DNA of 59,060 nt from Saliniplasma sp046497075 (GCA_046497075.1 JAWOGF010000024.1:1-59060); one strand, 5' to 3'. Positions 1-9,052 are shown, counted from the first letter of the stretch. Made by a program: numbers and translations. Notes: a model not told the origin generated them from the sequence alone.

Positions 1-99
1 GAAAGCTAAAAATATGATGGAAATACTCAAAATTCTTCTTTTATAACATAATCAACCGTCTCTCCCGACCGATACTTTTCGAAACAAACCATACCTTCA

Positions 100-753
100 T
101 TGACTGGAGAGATATTCCTAGAAGAAGAAAGAACATTATCTGAAGTCTATGAAGGGATAATACGATCACTCGCTCTAGGTCGATGGAAACTTAAAGAGAT
201 AGCCGACTTACTTCATTCACGAGGTCTGATAGATCAGCCAGACCCGAGCAACATCAGGCCATATTTCAAGAACATGATGTCCATGGACCTTGTGAGCAGG
301 ATCCCTCTACACCATAAGAAGGGCTACCGATACACCATAAAATCACCGATAATGGAACTCGGTTACCTGCTCGACGAAAAATACAATTTTTTTGAGGAAG
401 ACATCTCTGACAAAAGGATAAAGAAAGTCATCAAAGAGAATATCCCTAAACATATAGAGAGGTACTGCGGTGATCTTTTCGCGGAACTTTACGATGGTAA
501 ATACGAATATCACTATTCAAGCGAATTCGATTTCATCATCACTCATGACAACGATGTTCGAGCCTCTGGTGAAGTGAAATGGAGCGAAAATGTTTCGGAA
601 TCGGACGTTCGGGAGTTTTTAGACCGAACGGATTATCTACCCGACGAAAAAATATTCCTAGCAAAGAAGGAGTTCGATATCGAAGGCGTGATATCTTTAA
701 CACCAAAAAAAATGTTACGTCTCTTAAAAGACGACACGACCGAGTTAAAATAA
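100..753 (+). CDS. DUF234-like C-terminal domain of an archaeal ATPase, without its ATPase part
   Basis: The 217-residue product looks like the C-terminal half of the archaeal AAA-type ATPases that end in a DUF234 nuclease-like domain. A winged-helix-like segment lies at about residues 10-80 and an alpha/beta segment follows, with FDFIITHD and GEVKWS resembling the conserved acidic and lysine positions of restriction-like folds. The N-terminal P-loop ATPase domain of these proteins, about 250 residues, is absent, and the frame is closed by stops at positions 7 and 49. No ATG exists at the front, so TTG at 100 is the only reasonable start. It is either a degraded remnant or a stand-alone domain. 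The fold assignment is moderate and function is unknown. Confidence 0.5.
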   Translation: MTGEIFLEEERTLSEVYEGIIRSLALGRWKLKEIADLLHSRGLIDQPDPSNIRPYFKNMMSMDLVSRIPLHHKKGYRYTIKSPIMELGYLLDEKYNFFEEDISDKRIKKVIKENIPKHIERYCGDLFAELYDGKYEYHYSSEFDFIITHDNDVRASGEVKWSENVSESDVREFLDRTDYLPDEKIFLAKKEFDIEGVISLTPKKMLRLLKDDTTELK

Positions 754-857
754 AACCTTTGAGGGATCTCACACACACCCCTACTAGACGCATATCGTAA
801 TCCAATCAGTGTCAGTCATTACCAAAACCATGATTCTACCAACATCCCTTTCAAAAG

Positions 858-866
858 TTTAAATAT
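858..866 (+). promoter_or_regulatory. TATA-like element for the GNAT gene at 889
   Basis: The AT-rich element tttaaatat is centred about 27 bases before the ATG at 889, the spacing expected when an archaeal transcript begins at or next to the start codon. No ribosome binding site is present, which fits a leaderless mRNA. Confidence 0.5.
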
Positions 867-888
867 CATCCATACAATAGAACCATCC

Positions 889-1821
889 ATGGAGATAGTA
901 ACTTACGAAGAAGTCGACGACGACCAGATGACAGAACTCACCCTAACCTGTTTCAATCATCCGTATTCTAAAAAACATGTTGTAGATATGATAGAAGCGG
1001 ATCCGAGATTACCTAGATGGGGTGGTGAATTGTATGCTGTGGAAGATGGAAATGTCTTAGGGACCGTTGGACTCCTTTTTCCGAGGTTGAAAACAAAAAG
1101 TGGTATCGAATTAACTGGAGGGATACGGAATGTATGTACACGTCCTTCAGCGTCTAGAAAGGGGGTCAGTACGAAATTATTGAACAGAGCACACGAGATA
1201 ATGGAAGAGAAAGATGTGAGATTTTCCTTCTTGATGACCGATAAATGCAACGTGGCTCACAATCTCTATGAAAAGTTGGGATATCGAGATATACTAGCTT
1301 ATCCTGCAGCCTACAAAAAGATGAAAAGTGACCTAAAAAGTGAAGAGATAGAGTTGAAGGAAGAAGAAGATCCGGAATATATCAGAAAAACTTACTTGAA
1401 GAGTGTCGAAGGACTGACCGGATTAGTGGTCCGTGAAGAGGAGTTCTGGGATATGGCTGAAGCCAGGGGTTGGCCGAAGAACGAGAATGTAAGGATCGCT
1501 TTCAGGAACGGAGAAAAAGTTGGGTATTTGATGTTGAAAGGTGGAAGAGATCAGGTGGTGTGTGAAGAGATCGCTGTCGAAAATGAAGATGATCTACCAT
1601 CACTTTTAGAAGCTGTTGAAAGTTTATACGATGAAAATAATTTTGTTATCAAATTCGTCAATCCGAACTATGTGGATATTTTAAATGAATATGGATTCAA
1701 CTATTACGATGATAGGTGGAACAGGGTTTTAGTGAAAAGCTTTGATGGGAAAGTAGAAGATCGATTGGAAGAACTGGGATATAAATACAAATTCCATAAC
1801 GGCATATACGAATCGTTTTAA
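889..1821 (+). CDS. GNAT-family N-acetyltransferase, two-domain
   Basis: The N-terminal 140 residues form a GNAT acetyltransferase domain. The acetyl-CoA loop reads RPSASRKGVSTKLL, and the NVAHNLYEKLGY segment after it matches the usual N-x-x-A-x-x-x-Y-x-x-x-G-F/Y signature. The C-terminal 160 residues look like a second, degenerate GNAT-like or sterol-carrier-like half, an arrangement seen in Eis-type proteins. Substrate cannot be read from sequence. The gene is transcribed alone, apparently as a leaderless message, and its stop codon overlaps the TATA element of the next gene. Confidence 0.75.
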   Translation: MEIVTYEEVDDDQMTELTLTCFNHPYSKKHVVDMIEADPRLPRWGGELYAVEDGNVLGTVGLLFPRLKTKSGIELTGGIRNVCTRPSASRKGVSTKLLNRAHEIMEEKDVRFSFLMTDKCNVAHNLYEKLGYRDILAYPAAYKKMKSDLKSEEIELKEEEDPEYIRKTYLKSVEGLTGLVVREEEFWDMAEARGWPKNENVRIAFRNGEKVGYLMLKGGRDQVVCEEIAVENEDDLPSLLEAVESLYDENNFVIKFVNPNYVDILNEYGFNYYDDRWNRVLVKSFDGKVEDRLEELGYKYKFHNGIYESF

Positions 1822-1830
1822 AATATAAAT
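1820..1830 (+). promoter_or_regulatory. TATA-like element for the pilin-like pair
   Basis: The element aaaatataaat sits about 28 bases before the ATG at 1854 and overlaps the stop codon of the preceding acetyltransferase gene. This suggests that the pilin-like pair has its own promoter and is not read through from upstream. Confidence 0.5.
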
Positions 1831-1853
1831 ATCATTCCTCTTTTCCCCCCTCG

Positions 1854-2324
1854 ATGCAAAGAGATGACAGAGGTGTAGCGGGTTTCTTCGTAGACATACC
1901 TGCCCTACTTACCATAATTATCGCTATATCGATCTTCACGCTGAGTCTATTTCACGTCCAGTCGATGTATATTGAAGAACAAAAGGAGGAGGATATGAAA
2001 GATGATCTCGATGATTTCATCTCAAGTTTCCGACGATACCATTTGATCACTGAATCTTCTGGAGTTTACGTATCTGAGAATCTAGAAGCTCTCAACCAAA
2101 GTCTACTGAATAGGACCTTTCATCCCCAATCTTTGGGTTTTGAGTATAAGATATCGATAACTGATAACAGCCTATACGAAGATGAGCAATCCTTCGAGTT
2201 CAAGACTTCACCTGTCCCACCTCAAAAGCAGATATATTCTAGGAGTACATCTGTTGTGGTTGAAGATGATATCGGTAGAGCACACCTTTGCTCTTTGAAA
2301 ATAACTATTTGGGAGGTGAGATGA
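1854..2324 (+). CDS. type IV pilin-like secreted protein, first of a pair
   Basis: The 156-residue protein has a short charged N-terminus ending in DRG, followed by one hydrophobic segment at about residues 10-33. This is the layout of archaeal class III signal peptides processed by the prepilin peptidase PibD/FlaK. The rest is soluble, acidic and probably exposed outside the cell. It overlaps the next gene by four bases (ATGA), so the two are translated together. No pilus ATPase or platform gene is nearby, so this could be a minor pilin-like surface component and not a filament subunit. The pilin call rests only on the N-terminal architecture. Confidence 0.5.
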   Translation: MQRDDRGVAGFFVDIPALLTIIIAISIFTLSLFHVQSMYIEEQKEEDMKDDLDDFISSFRRYHLITESSGVYVSENLEALNQSLLNRTFHPQSLGFEYKISITDNSLYEDEQSFEFKTSPVPPQKQIYSRSTSVVVEDDIGRAHLCSLKITIWEVR

Positions 2325-2851
2325 TCTTCGATAATAAAGGTGTCTTCAGTCTATATGATGCTGTCCTTTTTTTCGTATTTTTGATGATCGCGGCATCCAT
2401 ATTGACGGTATATTCGAGTAATAGACTGGAAGAACTCCAGGAAAGAAGTTTTTCAAGTGATTACTGCGAGCAAACTAGGCGGGCTATCTTATCATCCACG
2501 ATACCCGATACTGGCTATAACTACACCGAGGGTTACGTGAATAGAAGTGATACAACGGTCAGAACACTGCTTATCGAACAAATCTACCTTGAAAGTTTAG
2601 GCATCGAGCGTGAAAACTTTACCTACGCTGAAGATATATCTCTGATGGTCGACGCCCATATCCAAAGAAAATACGATTGGTATATGGAAATTTCAGCGAA
2701 TTTTACAGAAGACATGAGTATAAGCGGCGGAGGTTTAGTTGAATCCGATGATTTCAAAGATAATTTTGGAGACGATGTTATTAGTTCATCTTGGTATGAA
2801 GAGGGTTTAAAAGGAGAAAAGATTATTATAACCCTGTACCTAACTAAATGA
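2321..2851 (+). CDS. type IV pilin-like secreted protein, second of a pair
   Basis: The chosen ATG at 2321 is preceded at once by gggaggtgag, a strong ribosome binding site, and overlaps the stop of the upstream gene. An upstream in-frame start exists but would add 11 residues and spoil the signal. The N-terminus MIFDNKG followed by a hydrophobic stretch of about 22 residues is a class III signal-peptide layout with predicted cleavage after NKG. The remaining 150 residues are polar and contain several N-x-S/T sequons. The protein is likely exported and may form heteromers with its neighbour. No family name can be given. Confidence 0.5.
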   Translation: MIFDNKGVFSLYDAVLFFVFLMIAASILTVYSSNRLEELQERSFSSDYCEQTRRAILSSTIPDTGYNYTEGYVNRSDTTVRTLLIEQIYLESLGIERENFTYAEDISLMVDAHIQRKYDWYMEISANFTEDMSISGGGLVESDDFKDNFGDDVISSSWYEEGLKGEKIIITLYLTK

Positions 2852-2906
2852 TAGAAGACTACAAAGACAAATAATATTAAAAGTGGTCTCAATACTAGGT
2901 GTAAAT

Positions 2907-4085
2907 ATGCATCCTTCAGAGCATTTAAAAGGTTCAAAAGGCGATGATCTTAAAGGTAAAAAGATAGTGCTTGGTATCACCGGCAGCATAGCTGCTGTTG
3001 AGTGTGTAAAGTTGATACGGGAATTGGTGAGAGAGGGGGCCGAGGTCCACTGTGTGATGTCCGAATGGGCTGAAAAGATAGTACACCCCTACTCGATCGA
3101 ATTTTCTTCTGGTTATGAACCCGTAACCGAGTTAACTGGGCAGGTCGAACATGTCAGCCACTGCGGTAAGGTTCCAGATAAGGCGGATCTGTTTTTGATT
3201 TCGCCGGCTACCGCTAACACGATCTCTAAAATAGCTAACGGGATAGATGATACTCCAGTTACCACCTTCGCCACAACTAGTATAGGCTCGGGTATACCAC
3301 TGATGATAGTACCCGCTATGCATCAAAGTATGTACGAGCATCCCATCGTCATGGATAATCTAAAGAAGGTGCAGGAAGAGTTAGAAGCTACAATTATAGG
3401 TCCTAAGATCGAAGAAGGGGCCGCTAAAGTAGCGGATAAAGATGAGATAGTTGACAATGTCATAAGAGTACTGAACGACGATCTTAAAGATGAAAATATA
3501 ACCGTTATAACCGGCAGCAGCGTAGAACCCATAGATACCATGAGGGTCATCACCAATAGAGCCTCTGGAAAAACCGGCATCGAACTGGCTAGAAGAGCTT
3601 TCAGACGTGGTGCAAATGTTCAATTATGGCATGGAAACGTTCAAGCGGATATACCACATTGGATACCGAATCGAAAGTTCGAAACTGTGGAGGATCTTAT
3701 AGGGTATTCAAAGGACTTGACCGAAACTGTCATCGTCCCTGCAGCACTTTCCGATTTTGGTGTGAGTAAGGTCTCAGAATCAAAAATATCTTCAGAAGAT
3801 TCATTAAATCTTCAACTAAAACCTCTCCCTAAATTCATCGATGAAGTCCGGGATGATGTGGAATTCCTAGTAGCTTTTAAAGCCGAAGATTCACGAGAAA
3901 AAGCTGTAGAAAGGGCTGAGCATATGGTAGATGAAGGAAGGGCCGACATGGTAGTAGCTAATTCTTTAGAAGATGTGGAAGATGAAACGAATACGGTGTG
4001 TATTTTAGAAGGAGAAGAATGGATAGAAGGGAGTAAAAGAGACATAGCAGAAAAGATACTGGACGAAATCAAAAAGAGGAAGTAA
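2907..4085 (+). CDS. coaBC: bifunctional phosphopantothenoylcysteine decarboxylase / phosphopantothenate-cysteine ligase
   Basis: This CoA-biosynthesis enzyme joins cysteine to 4'-phosphopantothenate and decarboxylates the product to 4'-phosphopantetheine. The N-terminal flavoprotein (CoaC) half begins with KIVLGITGSIAA, contains the SPATANTISKIANG segment and ends with VPAMHQSMYEHP, the archaeal form of the PAMN-x-x-M motif. The CoaB half starts near residue 195 with TVITGSSVEPID and has the RVITNRASGKTG motif. The ATG at 2907 follows aggtg at a suitable distance; a GTG at 2883 is possible. It lies one base upstream of pantoate kinase, so two steps of the archaeal CoA pathway share an operon. 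Confidence 0.93.
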   Translation: MHPSEHLKGSKGDDLKGKKIVLGITGSIAAVECVKLIRELVREGAEVHCVMSEWAEKIVHPYSIEFSSGYEPVTELTGQVEHVSHCGKVPDKADLFLISPATANTISKIANGIDDTPVTTFATTSIGSGIPLMIVPAMHQSMYEHPIVMDNLKKVQEELEATIIGPKIEEGAAKVADKDEIVDNVIRVLNDDLKDENITVITGSSVEPIDTMRVITNRASGKTGIELARRAFRRGANVQLWHGNVQADIPHWIPNRKFETVEDLIGYSKDLTETVIVPAALSDFGVSKVSESKISSEDSLNLQLKPLPKFIDEVRDDVEFLVAFKAEDSREKAVERAEHMVDEGRADMVVANSLEDVEDETNTVCILEGEEWIEGSKRDIAEKILDEIKKRK

Positions 4086-4086
4086 A

Positions 4087-4941
4087 ATGACCAGTAAAGC
4101 TTTTTGCCCAGGACACATAACCGGATTTTTCACTCTTTCTGAATCCTCGAAAGAACCCTTCAATAAGACAGGTTCAAGAGGGGCTGGTTTTTCGATAGAG
4201 TTGGGGGTCGAGGCTGAGGTAAGCGTTGGTGAAAAAGGATGGCTTATAGAGGTCGATGGTGAACGGACAGCCTTTCCGACTGTTGAAAAAACACTTTTCA
4301 ATATAGCTCAGGGTGGGGAAGTATTCATCGAAACCGAGATCCCTTTCAGTCAGGGATTCGGTTTGAGTGGTGCTTGTGCCTTATCAGCCGGGATGGCTGC
4401 TCTTGACGACCTAGGAGAGGACCCTAAAAAAGCTGTTGAATATGCTCACAATTCAGAAGTATTCTGTAGAACAGGTTTGGGGGATGTCGTCGCTCAATCG
4501 AAGGGGGGTTTTGAAATAAGGGTGAAGGAAGGGCTCCCTCCTGATGGTGAGATAATTAAAAAAGATGTGGACAGAGAATTAGTGATAGCTGTTTTAGGAC
4601 AGCCATTGGTAACTCCGGATATATTGAATGATCCTCTTTTAAGTGAATGGATCAAACTGTTCGGTAACGAGTGTATGGAAGAATTTTTACCAGATAAAGG
4701 GTTTGAGAAGTTTTTGGATCTGTCATTAGAATTTGCTGAAAACACTAAGTTCATCAAAGAAAAGGTCGGAGACGCGATCGATGCCTTAAGGGGCCACGGG
4801 AAAGGTAGCATGGCGATGATCGGAAATTCTCTATTCTTTTTTGGCGATATTGATACTATTATGGAGATCTTGGAAGAAGAAACTGATGCCGAGAATATTT
4901 ACCTCACTCGCATAGACAACCAAGGTGCTCGGTTAATATGA
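4087..4941 (+). CDS. archaeal pantoate kinase (GHMP kinase superfamily)
   Basis: Archaea make 4'-phosphopantoate from pantoate with this GHMP-type kinase before ligation to beta-alanine, in place of the bacterial pantothenate kinase order. The 284-residue product has the family start AFCPGHITGFF, the GSRGAGFS segment and the ATP-binding loop FSQGFGLSGACALSAG near residues 95-110. The separate phosphopantothenate synthetase is not in this window. The gene follows coaBC by one base and ends head-to-head against the convergent DUF357 gene with no spacer. Confidence 0.88.
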   Translation: MTSKAFCPGHITGFFTLSESSKEPFNKTGSRGAGFSIELGVEAEVSVGEKGWLIEVDGERTAFPTVEKTLFNIAQGGEVFIETEIPFSQGFGLSGACALSAGMAALDDLGEDPKKAVEYAHNSEVFCRTGLGDVVAQSKGGFEIRVKEGLPPDGEIIKKDVDRELVIAVLGQPLVTPDILNDPLLSEWIKLFGNECMEEFLPDKGFEKFLDLSLEFAENTKFIKEKVGDAIDALRGHGKGSMAMIGNSLFFFGDIDTIMEILEEETDAENIYLTRIDNQGARLI

Positions 4942-5226
4942 TCATTCAGCGAGTGTAAAAAGTTCGTCATCCCCACCGGTTTCGAACAAACCCAATCTAG
5001 CACCGGCGTCCAGCCAACCGTGAGAATAGTTCACGCATGCGAAAGCATTGTCTAAGTCATCATTCTCAAAAAAGTGGACCGCATCCTTGTAATATGATTT
5101 AGCCATATTCAAAAAATCGTCTGCGATCTTTGAGTAGTGAGAACGGTCAGGAACCGTGATCTCTACCTTATCCAAAGCAGTCTCAGTCTTTTTCAAATAT
5201 TTTTTTACTCTTACTTCATCGACCAT
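4942..5226 (-). CDS. DUF357 family protein
   Basis: This small acidic helical protein, 94 residues from the ATG at 5226, matches the archaeal DUF357 pattern: two long helices with conserved segments near KKYLKKTE, AKSYYKDA and FACVNYSHGWLDAG. DUF357 proteins are typically about 80-90 residues. The longer reading frame to 5274 would add a hydrophobic N-terminus and lacks support; the ATG at 5226 has ggtgtgatc just upstream. It lies 48 bases downstream of herA on the same strand and may be co-transcribed with it. Molecular function is unknown. Confidence 0.75.
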   Translation of the reverse strand: MVDEVRVKKYLKKTETALDKVEITVPDRSHYSKIADDFLNMAKSYYKDAVHFFENDDLDNAFACVNYSHGWLDAGARLGLFETGGDDELFTLAE

Positions 5227-5274
5227 AAAGATCACACCTATATTATCCACAATACTACCTACAATACTGCCCAC

Positions 5275-6858
5275 CTATACTACTCGTATAGACTGGCCTC
5301 CATCCTGTGTTTCTCTCGGGCGGATTCCTACGAATAGTGGTTCGGATAGACCCCCACCGGTTACAATAGCTTCACCAATAGGGAGCCTTTGGATCTCCTC
5401 TTTCATCTGTTTTGTAACACCTTCTATAGAAGATTCGATAGCTTTAAGGTCATTTGGATTGGTTACTTTTAAGATCACTTGAGTATTGCATTGACTGAGT
5501 ACATTTTTATCGACTTTTGCAGGTCTTTGAGTTATGATGGCTAGACCTAGACCAAATTTTCTTCCCTCGCTAGCTATCGTGTGGAAGATATCAGAGCTCT
5601 CAGTTTTTCCTCTTTGTGGACAGAAGTTGTGTGCTTCCTCGGCGAAAACCATCAAAGGTGGTATCTTATTGCGTTTTCTCAATTCGAAAAGGGCTGTAGC
5701 TAATTTGTTTACTACGAAGTTTTGTAGATCCGGAGGAGTTCCTTTCAGATTGATTATAGATGTTTTTCCCTCTTGAACAATATCGTCCATACGTGTTCCC
5801 TTCTTGGCGAAGACATTTTTGCCTTTGAGAGTCTTTAAACCCCTGATCAAAGTGGAAACATCATCTTCTTCATTCTTTTTGAAAAGTCGAATCATGTCAT
5901 TTACACTGTAGGTCCCTTTTGAAGCTTCCAATCTGGATATTACACCCTCTAGTTTCTTGATATTAGATTTTCTTTTATCTAACTCTGCCATCTCCAATAT
6001 CTTGTTAGGTTCCATATTCCTGAAAGTGAATCTTAAAGGTTTAGCACCTTTATTGATCTCGGGCATAGGTGTGAACTCTGTCAATATATTCCCATATCCG
6101 CAAGATTTTACCCCGAAGTCGTTTGATGGATCCACATCACCCGCCTTTGCCAATGAAGAATATTCTCCATGGGGATCTAAAATGATATTAGTGACCTCGT
6201 GTTTCATAAACTCCTCGATTATAACCCCCGTCGTATAACTTTTTCCAGCACCTGTTTTGGCCAGTACTGAGAGATGTTTTTGAGCTATAGAATTTATATC
6301 GAGGTTCACTTCGATATCATGTCCTCTCAACTTACCGATAAAGGCTCCATTCTCATCTTCTTTCAGGCCGATGACATCTCTGATCAAGTCCTCTTTTGCA
6401 AGGTATATTTTTTCACCCGCTCTGAATGGATTTCCGGGTAATTTCAATAGACCTCTTTCATCTCTATAACCGATGATGTTGATGGTAGCTATGATAGTCT
6501 CATCGATATCTATGGTTTCACCGTTACTCAACTCTATCGCTTTATCAACTGATAGATCGGTTTTCCTTTCAACTTTTTCTACTTGGCCAAGAACTCTATC
6601 TGCAGTAGGGTGTTGTAATTCAATATACTCACCTTTATCAATAGGGTTGCAAATGTTGCATTGAAGGGTGGTGGTTCCCACGTCTCCAAATGTGACCCCC
6701 ACAAAATCATTTCTCGATGATTGATTCTCACAACTGTATTTATTTCCTCCCGACTGACCCGGTTCATCCTCTTCTAATCCTGCAATATCTTCATCGGCTA
6801 GAGTTTTTTTGTCTTCCTGCATTTCTTTTTCTACTTCCGTCAGACAAATCCCATCCAT
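5275..6858 (-). CDS. herA: HerA family ATP-driven DNA translocase
   Basis: HerA is a hexameric DNA-pumping ATPase that works with the NurA nuclease in archaeal DNA end resection. The 527-residue product has an acidic N-terminal extension of about 50 residues, then a HAS-barrel (about 52-130), then a FtsK/HerA-type ATPase. The Walker A loop is AKTGAGKSYT near residue 205, Walker B is MVFAEEAHNF, and an arginine-rich SEGRKFGLGL and TQRPAKVD follow, as in HerA. The usual partners nurA, mre11 and rad50 are not adjacent. A related DUF87 ATPase with another role is possible, but the HAS-barrel favours HerA. Confidence 0.85.
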   Translation of the reverse strand: MDGICLTEVEKEMQEDKKTLADEDIAGLEEDEPGQSGGNKYSCENQSSRNDFVGVTFGDVGTTTLQCNICNPIDKGEYIELQHPTADRVLGQVEKVERKTDLSVDKAIELSNGETIDIDETIIATINIIGYRDERGLLKLPGNPFRAGEKIYLAKEDLIRDVIGLKEDENGAFIGKLRGHDIEVNLDINSIAQKHLSVLAKTGAGKSYTTGVIIEEFMKHEVTNIILDPHGEYSSLAKAGDVDPSNDFGVKSCGYGNILTEFTPMPEINKGAKPLRFTFRNMEPNKILEMAELDKRKSNIKKLEGVISRLEASKGTYSVNDMIRLFKKNEEDDVSTLIRGLKTLKGKNVFAKKGTRMDDIVQEGKTSIINLKGTPPDLQNFVVNKLATALFELRKRNKIPPLMVFAEEAHNFCPQRGKTESSDIFHTIASEGRKFGLGLAIITQRPAKVDKNVLSQCNTQVILKVTNPNDLKAIESSIEGVTKQMKEEIQRLPIGEAIVTGGGLSEPLFVGIRPRETQDGGQSIRVV

Positions 6859-6950
6859 ATATTACTTACATATTACATCCTTTAAAATATTTCCCTTGCC
6901 TTCTAAAGAAATAAAAAAGAGGTTTGGTGCGAGGAATATTCATATCTTTT

Positions 6951-7607
6951 TTAGTACTCTTCCTCTTCTTCTTCGAAGAATTCTTCTTCATCTGTCCCTT
7001 CTTCTACATCCGCGTCTATCGGTTCAGCTTCTTCATACAATACATCTTCTTCGAATTCCTCTTCGAATTCTTCCTCTTCTCTTTCTTCTGTAGGGGCTAA
7101 AGCTTCTTTATATTCTCTAACATCCTTATACCAGAGATATATTACGATGAGGCCTATGATAGTAACGATTGTTCCAGTACCTCCTGTCATCTGATCTAGA
7201 GGTCCATATCCCTCATAACCACCAATACCCGCACTATGGAATATACCTATAACATTATGGAACCATGACATAAATGTAAGACCAACACCTCCGAAAAGTA
7301 CTAAGAAGATTCCTAGATACAATTTCCCTTTACTAGGTTCTTCTACAGAATCATCCCAAAGTCCACGTCCTTCCTCTTCTTCCTCTTCTTCCCATAGTTC
7401 TTCTTCCTCGTCCTCTTCGAATATTTGACCGCATTCAGGACATTCAGTGGCATCGAGTGGGACAGAAGCACCACAAGTAGGACATTCTGCTTCTTCGAAA
7501 GAATCTTCATCTTCTAAGCCTAATTCATTATCGAGTTCATCATCATTCATAGACCCTTCAAAACCCTCATCATCTTCAAAATCATCTTCAAAATCATCTT
7601 CAGCCAT
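6951..7607 (-). CDS. acidic zinc-ribbon membrane protein
   Basis: The 218-residue protein has three parts. A very acidic N-terminus is followed by a double-Cys zinc ribbon (CPTCG, 12 residues later CPECG). A second Glu-rich stretch precedes two hydrophobic segments at about residues 95-115 and 140-160. The tail of about 50 residues is nearly all Glu and Asp. The start at 7607 gives MAEDDFEDDFEDD; a start four codons upstream is possible. No enzymatic motif is visible. The single-gene context, between herA and the HD-domain gene, gives no clue to function. Confidence 0.6.
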   Translation of the reverse strand: MAEDDFEDDFEDDEGFEGSMNDDELDNELGLEDEDSFEEAECPTCGASVPLDATECPECGQIFEEDEEEELWEEEEEEEGRGLWDDSVEEPSKGKLYLGIFLVLFGGVGLTFMSWFHNVIGIFHSAGIGGYEGYGPLDQMTGGTGTIVTIIGLIVIYLWYKDVREYKEALAPTEEREEEEFEEEFEEDVLYEEAEPIDADVEEGTDEEEFFEEEEEEY

Positions 7608-7676
7608 GAATACCATCACAGATTATAATGGTATACCCCTATTTAATAATTATCATACCAAATTAATCATTATATT

Positions 7677-8948
7677 TCAGCTTAGGATTTCTTTTCGTGC
7701 CGCATCTCCTATCTTCTCTCTTAGTTCAGACGGACATGATACCATAAGTACCCATGTTTTACTAGGTCTTTTTTGGAGTGCGTATGCCAGAGGGCTGTAC
7801 TTTGATAGATTGTAAAGCCTGCCCCCATCCAATATTTTAATATCGGTTTTTGACAACCTAGGCTCTGAAAGTTTCAGTTCTTTATCTGGGATATCGACGA
7901 GAACTCTGTTTTCGTCTACATGCTTCCTATCAGCGATCCTTTTCTCTAACTTCCTTATATCAGAGATACTTCCAGATATATCATCGTCTAAACTCTCTTT
8001 TTCCGAGGTGTCTAGAGAGAAGCATTTTTTGTACAATCGTCTATATTTCAAACGATCTACGATCTCTGCTTGGAAACCTCCTTTACCTCTTAAAAAGCTC
8101 AACAGTTCCCAGTCCGTCATCCTGTATACCTCGTCATAGTCCTGACCGAGCCTATCTACAGCCTTAGCGAGCATAAGCTCAGCTATCCTAGTGGTCTTGT
8201 GGAGGTAGACTGATGAAAACATCAACCCACGTGCTACTAATATACCTTCTACCGCTGGAACGCCTCCTTTAGTGATGACTAGATTTCCATTGTGTATCTC
8301 TATAGTTTGAAGAACTCTTTCAAGATCGATCACCCCGTGTACAGCACCAGTATAATGGGAATCCCTCAAAAGATAATCTAGCTGATCCACATCCATAGGT
8401 CCATGGATCATCTGATAGAGGTATTTCTCTTCACCAAAATACTTCTGTCCTTCATGTATATTGAATTCAGTTATCTTAGAATTGTTATCTTTCCCTTTGA
8501 TCAATGCCGCTACCCTATCTTTTGGGATATCGTTTTTTTCCAAGATTTCAGGTATGGTGGGAACATCTCTTTCTTGAGTATAGATCTCACCTTTTATTAT
8601 CTTTTTAGTGATATCCATATGGTCGCTGTCCGTCGCCTGGCTCAGTATGGATTCTAGAGTATGGCTAAGTGGAGCATGTCCTATATCGTGAAGGAGAGCT
8701 GCTGATTTTACTATGTTTTTTTCCTGCTCTGTAATATCTAACCCCTCACTCATCCTATCGGCAACATGGTAAGCTCCTATAGAATGTTCTAATCGCGTAT
8801 GGTTTGCTCCCGGAAAAACAAGTTTAGTCAAACCTAGTTGAGCAATACCGTGTAATCTTTGAACTTCTGGACATTCGAGTAGTTCGAGAAAGGGGCCGGA
8901 TAACTTGACACTGCCGTGAACAGTGTCTTGGATTGTTTTGTAAGTCAT
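7677..8948 (-). CDS. HD-domain phosphohydrolase, dGTPase/SAMHD1-like
   Basis: This 423-residue protein belongs to the HD superfamily phosphohydrolases related to dNTP triphosphohydrolases. Metal ligands are visible as NHTRLEHSIGAYH, LLHDIGHAPLSHTLE (the HD pair) and, further on, PMDVDQLDYLLRDSHYTG with the final Asp. The length of about 420 fits the archaeal/bacterial YdhJ-like group. The start ATG at 8948 gives MTYKTIQDTVHGS, the usual family beginning; a longer frame to 8987 adds unrelated residues. Nucleotide specificity cannot be inferred. Confidence 0.85.
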   Translation of the reverse strand: MTYKTIQDTVHGSVKLSGPFLELLECPEVQRLHGIAQLGLTKLVFPGANHTRLEHSIGAYHVADRMSEGLDITEQEKNIVKSAALLHDIGHAPLSHTLESILSQATDSDHMDITKKIIKGEIYTQERDVPTIPEILEKNDIPKDRVAALIKGKDNNSKITEFNIHEGQKYFGEEKYLYQMIHGPMDVDQLDYLLRDSHYTGAVHGVIDLERVLQTIEIHNGNLVITKGGVPAVEGILVARGLMFSSVYLHKTTRIAELMLAKAVDRLGQDYDEVYRMTDWELLSFLRGKGGFQAEIVDRLKYRRLYKKCFSLDTSEKESLDDDISGSISDIRKLEKRIADRKHVDENRVLVDIPDKELKLSEPRLSKTDIKILDGGRLYNLSKYSPLAYALQKRPSKTWVLMVSCPSELREKIGDAARKEILS

Positions 8949-9022
8949 CACTGTTCTAAAATAGTAAATGCTATTTAAATCATTCATCCCTCACTACTGC
9001 TACAGCCCTACTGTGCAAAAAC

Positions 9023-9032
9023 CATATATTTT
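9023..9032 (+). promoter_or_regulatory. TATA-like element for the DUF2797 gene
   Basis: catatatttt is centred 25 bases before the GTG at 9053, with no ribosome binding site between them. This spacing supports a leaderless transcript and the choice of GTG as start. Confidence 0.45.
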
Positions 9033-9052
9033 GCTAAGAAGTTTTAGATATA

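Noticed and set aside
2..46. Possible 3' end of an upstream gene (frame ending at 44-46)
   Set aside because: Only 14 codons are visible and nothing identifies them.
7447..7815. Ser-rich plus-strand frame opposite the acidic zinc-ribbon gene
   Set aside because: Ser and Lys runs result from reading the complement of Glu and Asp codons.
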